Of a stretch of DNA of 64,000 nt, positions 11,652-22,276 are shown one piece after another. Position 1 is the first letter of the stretch. Each line of letters opens with the position of its first letter. This DNA comes from Clitopilus passeckerianus. Its lineage: Eukaryota > Basidiomycota > Agaricomycetes > Agaricales > Entolomataceae. The notes under the pieces were generated by a model, which did not search any database, was not told the origin of the DNA, and saw only the letters and a list, made by a program, of their open reading frames with translations. The stretch spans positions 186,001 to 250,000 of the forward strand of contig CALYLX010000157.1 in NCBI GenBank assembly GCA_944990035.1. Reading direction: 5' to 3'. The position numbers and the translations under genes were made by a program.

Positions 11652-12305
11652 ATGCCACTTCAGCCGGCATGCCTGTTCCCTTCTAGCGAGGCGGAAACCC
11701 CAACTCCGGGGAAACGACCACCACTTATTCGTCGTGGCCGAGACCAGCCCTTCCCAGCCCCCGCTCGCCGTCGCAGATCGGACTCCTCGACATCAGAAAA
11801 CAAACTCCTTCATGGCAGGTACTCAAGACCCACCCCAGCTGTAGTCATCACTCCACCACCTCGAGACTCAGAGGAATCCTCAGACTCAGACTCAGAGGAA
11901 TCCATGTCAGAATCACGAGGTCGAACTCTTCGAAGGGAGACTCGCCCTAGACGTGATTCAGGCGCTTCCAGCCTGAAATATCTATCTCCAACTCGCTCAG
12001 TCACGAACCGAGAATCTCTTCTCCGTGTCCCAGCTTTCCCTCTTCCCCGCCGTACTGTCCCGAGCCACAGCCTGGAGGCTAGTACGACGAAGAAGGAACG
12101 GCCCGCATCCCGACGCGTTTCTTCGATTCCGCCGCCACTGAACCTACCTCCTGGGTATGTGCAGCGGATGGATGAGGATAGTGATTATGATACGGAGATT
12201 TCGGCAGTGGATGTACGGCCCGAGCCTCAATTGCTTCAGACTAGGAGAGCAAGAAGGCAGAGATCGTGTAGACCTGCACCTTTACTTTCTGGAAGGTACT
12301 TCTGA
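11652..12305 (+). CDS. Small Ser/Arg/Pro-rich disordered protein
   Basis: A single 217-codon frame rich in Arg, Ser and Pro, with an acidic serine tract near residues 74-88 (SEESSDSDSEESMSES), many basic RR pairs and a proline run (SIPPPLNLPPG). I see no domain, signal peptide or membrane segment. A GTAC sits just before the stop (near 12296), so the C-terminus could instead splice onward; I could not find a convincing downstream exon. The composition resembles nucleic-acid-binding or scaffold tails, but no function can be assigned. Confidence 0.45.
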   Translation: MPLQPACLFPSSEAETPTPGKRPPLIRRGRDQPFPAPARRRRSDSSTSENKLLHGRYSRPTPAVVITPPPRDSEESSDSDSEESMSESRGRTLRRETRPRRDSGASSLKYLSPTRSVTNRESLLRVPAFPLPRRTVPSHSLEASTTKKERPASRRVSSIPPPLNLPPGYVQRMDEDSDYDTEISAVDVRPEPQLLQTRRARRQRSCRPAPLLSGRYF

Positions 12306-12343
12306 GGTTGCTTTGGGAGATATGGACAATAATTTATTAGCGT

Positions 12344-12505
12344 GTGCCGTGTACGAGCAAGGCGAGAAATATATTCATTTTTTGTACAACATTGACTTGC
12401 AACATGGAAAATATCAAATTCTACGGCATTCCTCCCGATTTGAACATGACCTCTCAACCTTGCCGGTCCAAAAGCGATACCTCATCCTAGCTTGTCTCTA
12501 CCCAT
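12344..12505 (+). repeat. Diverged direct repeat, left copy
   Basis: This segment aligns by eye with 12661-12840. Shared words include TTGCAAC, AAATATCAAAT versus AAATAACAAAT, CTACGGCATTCCTCCCG versus TTACGGCGTTCCTCCCG, and GCGATAC in the same order. It lies directly after the Ser/Arg-rich gene. Confidence 0.55.
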
Positions 12506-12660
12506 ATCTTGCTGATAGTGACCATCCTTATCTTCAAGAAGCTGACATGACTGTCCGTTTTGAAAAGGGTGCCAGGGTTTCCTTTGCTGGGGATACGGCG
12601 GTCTTGCGGACACTAATAGTAGAAGGATATGGAAGTGCCTCACCTCACGCACGATGATTG

Positions 12661-12840
12661 TTGTACAGGTGCGAGCAACGGAAATATATGCATCGAATCA
12701 AGAACAATGAATTACTCAAGTTGCAATTCCTATTGTACAGACATGGACTTGCAACCTGGGAAATAACAAATCTTACGGCGTTCCTCCCGTTTCGCTCCGT
12801 GGTCTCTGCAATCCAAATGCGATACTCCTCCTATCTCTCC
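12661..12840 (+). repeat. Diverged direct repeat, right copy
   Basis: Partner of 12344-12505. It ends at a GTGAG donor. An AG near 12888 leads to an open frame to 13097 (for example LDTFNAGTIMKMIEERRRLEL) that could be a downstream exon. Because the reading frame differs between the two copies, I do not call a gene. Confidence 0.5.
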
Positions 12841-14744
12841 GGTGAGATTTGTCTTTCTGGTTGTGGCTTCTATCCTCGTCCTCAGGAGGTCTGGACTCCA
12901 AGGACGTCGTTCCCACTGGCACAGAGACAAACCCGATCGAGCCTTCATTGCAGGGGGCACAACGGTTCCTGGACACCTTCAATGCGGGCACCATAATGAA
13001 GATGATCGAGGAGCGTCGCCGTCTGGAGCTAGCGACGCAATTATCTGCCTCGAACGAGGAACAATGGGTTGCTCCAGTTGTTCCTCTCTATTGTTAGTAG
13101 TGGGGGACATCCGAATCCAAAAGAGCAAATCCATTCCTTTTCGAAGGAACGGCCGTAATCTTCATAATGTACCTCGAAACCCGCTCCGCTAAGGCCGCCT
13201 ACCGGAAAATTCACCGAGGATGGATGGGGAGAGTGGTTACCACATGAGGACGTTCGGGGCGGGTTGTGCGGCCAGGGCCTTCGCTGCTCTCGTCTGAGGG
13301 GTAGACTCAGGAGGGGGAGTAATTCTCTGAAGAGAATGTCAGGAGACTTCTTTAAGAGATATAGCAATTAGGCGCTGACCTCATACGAAGCTAGACAGTG
13401 GATTATAAGACATTCGTCACTGGAGGTGTTCCTAACTGTCGTTCGTTCTCAGTACAACTCCCCCCGTTGCGTCACCCGAGGCCACTGTTTGTTATCGTCG
13501 TCGTCATGATCATCCCTATTCCAAAACAATTTCTTTGTCAGTGGTCGGAACTTGGGGGTTAGAGGGGGCTGCAACAAACTGGCCTTGTTCTCTTGTAGTA
13601 CTGAAAGTCCATTGGATATCCTTATCCACTCGTCGCAACTGGCGAGTTCGGGCCTATGTCTTTTGTGCTGAGAGTAGATAGCAATTTGAATATCGGGGTG
13701 AGGTCTCCGGTGCAGAGGGTGTGGCCACTGAGTTGTACATCTAGGGTTTATTCACAGCTGAAATATATGGGATTTTCGGTTCTGAATGAATCTTCCATAG
13801 TTGTGGTGGTGCTAGCTCGACCAAGAACACCACAATCATCATGATCATCATATGAGTTCTGCTATTGTTTAGGTTGACACAGAGGTGATGCTGGAAGTTT
13901 TCTATTCAGAAAGGCAGCTGCCCAGAACAAAGGTGTCGCCTTTTGGAGATCTACGGACAAGCAGCCTCGAGAAATAGAGTTTAGGTTTTGCTGCGGTGGG
14001 GTCCGCAAAATTTACTTGTCCACAAGCTGGAGAATTATGTCGAGCTGGGAGCAGTTCTATAGATCTCCAGGAGGAGTTCATGTGCAACCGAGTTTCTAGT
14101 CGGATTCCATTGACAACGTCCAGCCAACTCCAGTCTTATAAACGACATTCTCCAAGATCCTTGGAGTTCTGGGCTCAAGAGGATCATCCGAAGCCACTGG
14201 GAACGAGGTCATTTTAGATAAGCTGCATCATTCACGTGACCGGAAATGTCGCCACACCGCCACAGGGTTTCCATCCGGACCTCGAGATTGTACTGAACGG
14301 GTTATTGCGGAGGAGCCATTGTATTCTGAAGCTCCGCAACCCCCAAATCGTCTATAAGTACTGCATTCTTCGCGCTGTCGTAAATGGGCTATCCCACGTA
14401 CTTCTAGACGATACCCAGTTGACTCCTCCGGCGAGCTCGAGCCTGCAAACTGACTGCAGGGAAGACTCTGACCGGCTACCGGTTGCATCTCGTTGCATCA
14501 TCCCGAAGTACTGCCACAGATCTCGAAGGACTCTGCCCCCGTCGACCTGGAATCAGCCTCGGTTTCCTGACTACGGCTGACTAGGGACACATTATACTGG
14601 TGTATAAAAGGACTCTTTTTTTGTCCACTTTCTAACTAAGAATCTTCGTGTTCTTACCTTTTCTTCCCCAACTCCCTTATCACCGCCTTCCCTTACTTCC
14701 TCCTAATCCGCCACTTTAATTACTCTAATCAAAACTCTCACACC
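12841..14744. other. Mostly non-coding or unassigned region
   Basis: About 1.9 kb with only short frames. The frame ending at 13097 could be a terminal exon, since its last 60 residues have protein-like composition, but its start is unclear. A 114-codon frame at 14236-14580 has no motif and has comparable openness on the other strand. The right end contains the TATA element for the gene at 14745. Confidence 0.35.
14603..14610 (+). promoter_or_regulatory. TATA box
   Basis: A TATAAAAG element lies 135 bp upstream of the ATG at 14745, followed by a long pyrimidine-rich leader. Both position and sequence fit a canonical core promoter. Confidence 0.6.
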
Positions 14745-15440
14745 ATGACGGAATACGACTACTCCCCGAGGCATACCAGCATTACCTTGACAAGATGCAC
14801 AGCATCTCCAAGTGGGCGGAAGACACAGAACACTACCGTCCAGAGTACAAGAATGCAGCAGCGCTCACTGAAGGCGAGCGGCATCGCGGCAGGTCCTCGC
14901 CCCCGGTTCGCGAGCCCAGCCGCAGGCGTGCGCCACCTCCACCTCCCTTGCCCTTGCCACCTCTAGGGCACGACTATGGAATGCACCCTGCTTATCCTTC
15001 ACCTGCTGGATCCTTCGACCCGGACTTCGCTTACGCCCAAGGACTTGGTTCTCCTGGCCCTATGCCTCCTTACTACCCCGGTGCCCCTCAATTTAGTCTG
15101 ATATCACCACCCATCAGTCCCATGGGACCCATGGCCTCCTACCGACCTTCGCACCATGAACACCGACATCATCAGAGTAGCAGCCGACACTCTTCTCGTC
15201 GAGGGCGGAGCCGTAGCAGAGGACCTAGCCGCTCGTCGTCGATCAGTTATGGTCCCGGATCGTCGGTGATGTACGCTCCTCCAGTGAGCGCGCCGCCTTA
15301 CGGTCCTGGCTATTATGTGGCTGCTCCTCCGACCCGACATAGTCATCACAGTCATTATCAGGGTCCGGTTATCGTAAGTGCTTCTTCACTCACCGGCGCT
15401 CGCTCAGCTTTCTGACTTCTTCTGCGTCTAGTATGTGTAA
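14745..15440 (+). CDS. Small Pro/His/Ser-rich protein, apparent frameshift near the start
   Basis: The main frame runs from 14795 or earlier to 15373 and joins a 3-codon last exon, 15432-15440, across a GTAAGT...TAG intron, ending GPVIYV. From the ATG at 14795 this gives 195 residues: a hydrophilic N-terminus, a Pro-rich stretch, a Tyr/Pro/Gly-rich middle, an RS/His-rich part and a Pro/Tyr/Gly C-terminus. The better-placed ATG at 14745 (MTEYDYSP) is in a different frame. The downstream frame upstream of 14795 reads EAYQHYLDKM, which would follow naturally if one base were added at the CCCC run at 14764-14767. Either translation starts at 14795 or there is a one-base deletion, real or in the assembly. 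Function is unknown. Confidence 0.6.
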
Positions 15441-16364
15441 GGTTGACATTACGCCAGTCGGCCTACCAAATTAGAAGACAGAACATGACGCCTCAGCCTG
15501 CCCCTTCCTGGCAGAACCTGCAGGCTTGTTCTACGCGACTAGGAATGCCCAGTGCTGCGCTTGGGAGCCTCCTAACAAGTCCAAGACGCTCCGTGCCAGG
15601 CGCACACACCGGAAATTGAACGTTCTACCGCTACAAAAGAGTAACTTCACAAAGCTGCATAATTTCAGGGTTCATTTAGATGATCGCTCATTCTCGGATC
15701 ATTTTTTGCTTTGCATAGACCGTCATCCTCATCATCGATTCATATGATTACTCTTGTCTTACATTCGTACCTACTCGCATTTTCAACAAAACTAGGACAT
15801 CGAGGCCCTTGATGGATGGATTTCCCTTACTGCATATCTGCTAATCGCTAGAATCATTTGTATCAATACTCGGTTTTCTCACTCGTCACGGCATTTTGTT
15901 TTCGTACACTCTTGTAGCTTTACATATCTCGATGTTCTATGCAATCTCTTCTCGCGTATCACAATGTGCGGATGTTGAGAACCCGAAGATAAGTGAGGAT
16001 GCTGGCGAAATGAAAGGTTAAATAAACTAATTGCCATGATCGCCCTCAGGGTTGAAGATCATGAAAGCTAACCTCTCTTTCGTCCATCACCACGACATGC
16101 TTTCTTCTCGACAACTTGCCTGCAGTCACACTTTGATCCTCTGCTACTTGATGCTGGTTCTTGCTGGAGGTTTATTCCGTCGCTCCTGTACTGGCGGAGG
16201 CACGGTAAAACTTCGGTACAGATTGGACTGCTTAACCTCCTGACCTCCTCCTGCTCGTCGGCCCGACATTCAACCTCCAAATCTGATCTTCCTTAAGACT
16301 CGACATATAAATGACCAAGGAAGAACCCTTTCAGCCGGAAGCTGGAACTTAATTCCAACAAGTC
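15441..16364. other. Intergenic region, no supported gene
   Basis: About 0.9 kb, partly T-rich, holding the 3' UTR of the preceding gene and the promoter of the GH5 gene. Short frames on both strands have no motif. Confidence 0.4.
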
Positions 16365-18105
16365 ATGTCTTTCCTCGAGGTCTCTGGCACCAAGATCGTG
16401 GATGAGAAAGGTGAAGAGGTAGTGTTGAAGGGAGCTGGGCTAGGTGGTTGGATGACGTGAGTCTCTTTGATCCATCTCCTTGGCTGAACTGTTCTAAATG
16501 GATGGGCTCGGATAGAATGGAGAATTTCATCACAGGTAAAAGCGGTCTTTGACGTGATTTCTTTGGTGGTGGCTAAGTCCCGAGAATTCAGGATATCCAG
16601 GATGTGAATACCAAATCCGTGATGCTTTGGAAGAGGTCCTTGGGAAAGAGAAATCAGAGTTCTTTTTCGACAAGGTAATTCCAGGTTGTGCATTAAGGTA
16701 GCAAGCGGTTGGTTGATATCGGCTCTATCTAGTTCTTGGAATATTTCTTCAGTGAAGCAGACGCGAAGTTCTTCAAATCTCTTGGCTTGAACTGTATTCG
16801 CATTGCAGTCGGCTATCGCCACTTTCAAGGTATAGACCCGTCTGAACCCTCTCGATACAAGACTTCTCGTCTCAAAGCTCTTAGATGACCTCAACCCTGG
16901 AGTTCTCAAACCCAATGCATTCAAGCACCTCGATCGGGCAATTACCGCCTGCGCTGCCCATTCTATCTACACTGTGATAGACATGCACACCGCTCCAGGT
17001 GGCCAGAGTGGAGGCTGGCATGCAGATGGGGGAACCCACCTCGGGTTATTCTGGAGGCACAAGGACCTTCAGGACCGGATGCTCTGGATCTGGGAACAGA
17101 TTGCTGAACGTTACAAGAACGAACGTTGGGTTGCTGGATACAATGTTCTAAACGAACCCGCCGATCCTCATCCACAACATGCCGGGTTGATGAACTTTTA
17201 CGACCGCGCACATGAAGCCATACGGAAGATCGACACGAAACATATTCTGTTCTTGGATGGCAACACTTTCGCTACGGATTTTACCCATTTCCCAGACGAT
17301 GCTGGGAAAAGGTGGACGAACACGGCGTACGCCATACATGACTACGCGGTCTACGGATTCCCCGCGTCTCCTGAAGTATACGATCGTAGTCCCCATCAGC
17401 TGGAGAGGCTTCAGAAGACATACGAACGGAAGCGAAAATGGATGGATGATCGAGGCCTCTGCGTTTGGAACGGCGAATGGGGCCCGGTTTACGCTCGAGA
17501 AGAATATGATGGAGACCAGACAGAGTCTATCAACGAGAGGAGATACATGGTTTTGGAAGACCAGCTGGAGATATACAAGAAGGTGATTACTTTTATCCTC
17601 AACCTCTTCTTTGGCATTCGTGAGAGGGCTGGACGTCAGCGGACTAACATCAAAACCTCGGCAGGATCGCCTCAGTTGGTCCATCTGGCTTTACAAAGAT
17701 ATCGGTTTCCAAGGGATGGTCTACGTCTCCAAATCAACACCCTACATGAAGCTCTTCCGGTCATTCCTGGAGCGGAAGCACTGGTTAGCCGTCGATGCTT
17801 GGGGAAAGGATGACCGGCGGGTCAAAGATATATACACGCCAATCGTCAAGTTGATCAGGGAGTCGGTTGTGAAAGATGAATCATATCTCAAACTCTACCC
17901 GCCGCTATGGGTACCAGAAGAGCGGGTCACGAGAATTGCGAGGACGATGCTGGTTGCAGAGTTTTTGGTCAAAGAGTGGGCCGATCACTTCAAGGGAATG
18001 GATGAGGCTGCATTGGAGGACCTGGCTCAGAGTTTTAGCTTCGAGAATTGTCAAGAGCGAGCGGGCCTGAACCAGGCACTCAGAGCGGACGCGGGGTTGG
18101 CCTAG
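16365..18105 (+). CDS. Intracellular GH5-family beta-glycosidase
   Basis: Six exons (16365-16456, 16516-16535, 16592-16674, 16733-16829, 16885-17582, 17665-18105) join in phase to give 476 residues, including one exon of only 20 nt. The fold signature is GH5: N-terminal LKGAGLGGWM, then a conserved core with IDMHTAPGGQSGGW, the acid/base Glu in NVLNEP, IHDY, and the nucleophile Glu in WNGEWGP. Both catalytic residues are present. There is no signal peptide, so it probably acts in the cytosol. The substrate is likely a beta-glucan or beta-glucoside such as a glycolipid; fungal GH5 members without signal peptides include glucosylceramide and sterol-glucoside hydrolases, but I cannot fix the subfamily by eye. 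The gene stands alone, with wide spacers on both sides. Confidence 0.88.
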
Positions 18106-19218
18106 TTTTGATAATTTCGTCAATGCTCACATCATAATGTTGATATATTTGAACGTATGGGGCCGACCGGTCAATGGGAATCAAAGGTCGTGTGAGCACT
18201 GAACCTACGGATCGCATGCTATCACTCCACCTAAATTCCATCCGAGAATATCTCAAATTTGCTACCTTTACTGCCCAGAGTGACCTAAAATTATGGGGCC
18301 ATTCTAAGCGGAAGATCACCGACACGCGAGACGTCTGGTAGCATCGTTTCACTCTGTTTAGAGCGGAGTAAACCCAGCGACCATAAGCCTGCATGCCATT
18401 CTTGCATCATAACCGAGGGGATCAACAGGATATGCAGTGCAGATGTGAGCCCACGGTCGCGTCGAATCTGTCGATCACGTCAATGAATTGCAGAGGGAAC
18501 TTTTGGTGGGCTTGGCTGGTACGCATCCAGAACTCATGATTGTGGCATGGGATGTAGATGTGCTCGAGATGCACTTCTATTGCTACCACCAATGGCGCTC
18601 CTTCACTAGTGATTCAGCTGACTCTTACCTATTGTTCGAAGAGTGAAACCGCTTGAAACCGCCGGCCTCGCTAGGCAGAATAGTAGTTCTGCTCCATGCT
18701 CCAAGAAGGGGCCGCTAGCATCGTGACTACGAACAAGGATCTAACTCTTGACAAAGCGCATCGAGAATAGGCCGTGTCTAACCGATTTCATAAACGAGTA
18801 AAGTGCAGATGCGTGGAGATGATGCATGTTCCATCACTCTCTTCAGTGGCGGGCTATGTTGATGGTTGTTTTTGCAGGAAAGAGTTTCGGCGGTGACATG
18901 ATGAGGTAAGCCACTTGCCATCATTCAATTTCCTCTTTCAGCTACTTCTATACCTGAAAAGGCAACTGGCGCGCCAATGACTAACATCTGTGGTAACAAA
19001 CTCGGGTTTCATCTGCATCATATGGAGGTACCCACAAAATCTAGGGCCTTGCTCTCATCAGGGGTCCGTTGGTAACGGGTAACATAGACGGCTAGTGGCA
19101 GCATATTACCATCGCGAAATCGCGAGCGCCGACCTTTGTTTTTCAACCCACGGTTTTTGTCAACAGTCTGGTACTGTGATCCTCCTCTCCTTCTACCTCC
19201 TCGTCGACGCGCTGTAAA
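18106..19218. other. Intergenic region, nothing recognised
   Basis: About 1.1 kb between two plus-strand genes. No open frame with a recognisable motif, no repeat and no RNA-gene signature was seen. It presumably contains the terminator of the GH5 gene and the promoter of the gene at 19219. Confidence 0.4.
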
Positions 19219-20481
19219 ATGTTCAGGAAACAACTCCCCGACTTGGATATGCTGGAATCACCTCTCATCTCGGCGAATCCCTTTGGCTCGATGCTGGGCT
19301 CTGTTCCTCAGAGCGCTTTGGTCGAACAAATTTTCAATGATCCCGAGGCATGGTCAGGTGTAGGGGAGGAGGAACCTGTACCAAGTTCTAGCCGCACAAT
19401 CGAGGATACGAGAGACGCGATGACTTGGCTGACTGATGAATTGGAGAAATATCCTGCTAATGAGGATTTTCCATTCTCACCCACTGACGACTTTCAACTA
19501 CGGCCATTTTCTGAGCGCTTTAAGCTGGTGCCAACGAAACCACTAATGGTTGACGGCATTAGATGGGAAGGCGCTGCTGACAGCGACAAACCTTCATACC
19601 TCCCCATCTTCAGACAGTCGAGGCGACACGATATTAATATTCACCTTTCGCGGTATTTCGACGCGAGCGCTCTTATGTCACCGTCTGTTTCAAAGGACGA
19701 GCGACCTCTATCCAAGTCCTTGATCACCCCGCTGAACCTCCCGAACATACCGCCCGCCCTCGACCTCACAATCAGCTCCCCCCTCTCCCCCTCGCCCGCA
19801 CCCACAGCTTCAGCATCCGCTTCGACGACCTGGAGTATCCTAGAAATGTACGGTGTATCGCCTGAAACACCGCGCCAGTCAGCGCGAGCCTCCATTCTGA
19901 GCCCATACACATCCAAGAACTTCCTGGCAGTACCGCCCATGCCATCCGTACCCGCCCATCTCCGCTCGGCGCCCTCAACCGCATTCGAGGCCAAGCCCAA
20001 GATGAATACCACACCACCTCAAGCACCTCAAGAATCATCGCCCGACGCATCACAAGACTCGACAGCACTACGAAAATTACCCTCGCTACCTGGATCATCG
20101 AATAATTCGCCAACGTCAACGCCAACACCACCATCACCGCCGCCACCGCTCCTCAAGACACCTGTGAAGAAGAGAACACCTGAACGAAGAGTACGCAGCG
20201 CTAAGACGCTCCCAAATTTGGAGTCGGGCTCCGATGTCACGCCTCCACGGCTGCCCAATCGGTCGTGCAGTGTTACGCGCTCACCACCTATCGGTCCGCG
20301 TCCACGGTCGGGAGTGACAACTCCTAAACGACGCGCTAGCGACGTTGCCACACCAAGTCGTGAACCTGCCGACTCGCAGTTCACTATTTCGGCTGCACCA
20401 AGACGAATCCGACGCAGCCCTTCACCACTGCCAGCGCCACCGCCCACGTACACGGCGACCAGAATGCCTGTTCATTTTTGA
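19219..20481 (+). CDS. Ser/Pro-rich disordered protein, unknown function
   Basis: An uninterrupted 420-codon frame. The first 150 residues are mixed and may be partly ordered (for example SALVEQIFNDPEAWSG, DAMTWLTDELEKY). From about residue 170 it is low-complexity Pro/Ser/Thr-rich sequence with many TP and SP sites and basic patches (KKRTPERRVRSAKTLP), typical of a heavily phosphorylated regulatory protein. No domain, membrane segment or signal peptide is visible. The ATG is the first in frame and follows a CT-rich leader. Confidence 0.7.
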   Translation: MFRKQLPDLDMLESPLISANPFGSMLGSVPQSALVEQIFNDPEAWSGVGEEEPVPSSSRTIEDTRDAMTWLTDELEKYPANEDFPFSPTDDFQLRPFSERFKLVPTKPLMVDGIRWEGAADSDKPSYLPIFRQSRRHDINIHLSRYFDASALMSPSVSKDERPLSKSLITPLNLPNIPPALDLTISSPLSPSPAPTASASASTTWSILEMYGVSPETPRQSARASILSPYTSKNFLAVPPMPSVPAHLRSAPSTAFEAKPKMNTTPPQAPQESSPDASQDSTALRKLPSLPGSSNNSPTSTPTPPSPPPPLLKTPVKKRTPERRVRSAKTLPNLESGSDVTPPRLPNRSCSVTRSPPIGPRPRSGVTTPKRRASDVATPSREPADSQFTISAAPRRIRRSPSPLPAPPPTYTATRMPVHF

Positions 20482-21337
20482 GAACAAGGAACAATTCTCT
20501 GATGTCAAAATTATTTGTTTCCCTCTGAGTTGCTATTTCTTTCTTACCTTCCTCGACCTTGTCCACAGCATGTTGTACAGCATTTAACGATTATTATCTT
20601 TATTGATTTCCTTACCATCTTCGTTATGATATCATTTGCATCTCTGATTCCTGCAATATCTGTATTTTAGATTCGTACTCAACACCACTATCATTGCCAG
20701 ATTATTATACAGTGCCACCCTGTTATCACTTGATCGAAACGAATCACGACTTTAATGTGTTTGTTCATCTTAATCACCAGGTGGATTACATGTGATGTGC
20801 CAGTGACTTGAGACTGTTTTACGGGTGAATCACCATCTCTTACCCACGTGAAGACAAGTGATTTTGATCGTTTGGAAATTTCGCGAATTCCAAACTAGTA
20901 TGAGGTGGTGGCGCTGGTTCATGCAGGCAGACTCCTCAGAACTCCCCTGGTTGTCAAGCTCTACTCGAGTAGTTCTGTCTCCTAGAGCCAGGTAATACAG
21001 ATACGAGGGGAGAGGCTGGATTTGTTCTGGTCAGAAGCCTTCGAAGCCTCACTTGCAAGATATAATCACCAGATGCTAAATACCATCGTTATTGAGGACT
21101 GCGTCGACATTCGTAAGAATAAACGCGTCGTTTGTCCAACACTTCTAATGCGGGCCTTCATCTTGTTGTGAGGGGCTCGAAATGATGTTCAAAGGCAATT
21201 ATCCCATTTGTAAAGGTAAGTAAACCGATGCGAGATGTGAGAGATGTGGGAGGGTAAGATATGTTGTATGAGTAACGGTCATCAAGGTCCAGCCAGGAAT
21301 GTCCAAACGGTCAGAAGGGTATAGGCGCAAGGGTGCA
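20482..21337. other. Intergenic region between convergent genes
   Basis: About 0.86 kb between the plus-strand disordered-protein gene and the minus-strand Rho gene, so it should hold two 3' UTRs. The left part is T-rich with AT-rich words suited to polyadenylation. No gene is supported. Confidence 0.4.
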
Positions 21338-22122
21338 TCATAGAATGATGCACTTTCTCTTCTTCGCAATTTTGCCCCACCTGCCCTTCAAACTCTCCTT
21401 CAACGCAAGGTTAAAGACGTCGTGCACACCTTTCCCTAGCTTCGCTGAACATTCTATATATTTTGCTCCAATTTCTCGTGCAACGTTTCCGCCTTGCTCT
21501 GAGGTGACAGGTGTCTGTCCTTGGGCAGCAAGCATCCGCCGTGTGGTCTCATCCGACCGAAGATCTATTTTGGTAGCCACAAGAATGAGTGGCGTACCTT
21601 CACAGAAATGGGCAACCTCAGGATACCACTGCCACAAAGGGTTCAGTTTGAAAATCGGCATAATGATCGAAATAGAACGGCACCTTATCCTGTACGTTCG
21701 CAAGACTTGTTGGGAAGTCGACGGAAAACACGATGAGAATGACATCGCTCTCTGGGTAGCTGAGTGGTCTAAGTCGATCGTATTCTTCTTGTCCTGCAGT
21801 GTCCCATAGCGCAAGTTCTATTTCCTTTCCCTCGAAGTTGACTTGGGTGACATAGTTCTCGAATACTGTTGGGATATAGGCCTGAGAATACGCAGAGTTT
21901 CCGTGAGATTTATAGGCTGCAGAGTTGACACGTAAGCGTTCACCTCCGGGAATCTGTTCTCGGCGTATACAATGAGCAAACACGTCTTTCCGCATCCACC
22001 TGTGCATTTCAAGCAAGAACGTAAGAAATCATTGCACATCAATTCCTCGAGTATCCCCGCGTACCGTCACCCACGACCACGAGTTTCCTTTTGAGATCTG
22101 GTCGACGACTTGAGGCTTCCAT
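21338..22122 (-). CDS. Rho-family small GTPase, Rho2-like
   Basis: Four exons (22122-22065, 21999-21944, 21881-21684, 21628-21338) give exactly 200 residues. All G motifs are present: P-loop GDGGCGKT, effector loop [19 protein letters not shown], the TKID guanine-binding motif, ECSAK, and a Rho insert region. The C-terminus is basic with a CIIL box, predicting geranylgeranylation and membrane anchoring. The CIIL tail and overall sequence are closest to fungal Rho2-type proteins, which act in cell-wall integrity and polarity; Rho1 or Rho3 assignment is less likely. The start is 154 bp from the divergent GPI1 start, so the two genes probably share a bidirectional promoter. Confidence 0.93.
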
Positions 22123-22276
22123 TGGTATATTACAGAGATTGGATTATAATGGATGGTATAGATAGGGAGGAAAAGGCGAAAGTTCGGTGGGATACGTCGA
22201 CGGTTGACTTCAACGAGGACGTCGGCCCTTATCCAACGAAACCTTGGGCGGTGAGGTCACGTGGCCGTTCCTGCCT
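22123..22276. promoter_or_regulatory. Shared bidirectional promoter of rho and GPI1 (inferred)
   Basis: Only 154 bp separate the two divergent start codons. No TATA box is evident. The shared spacer suggests joint control of two cell-surface genes, which is inference from spacing only. Confidence 0.45.

Noticed and set aside
14236..14580. 114-codon plus-strand ORF
   Set aside because: Unusual composition, comparable openness on the opposite strand, and no motif or promoter.
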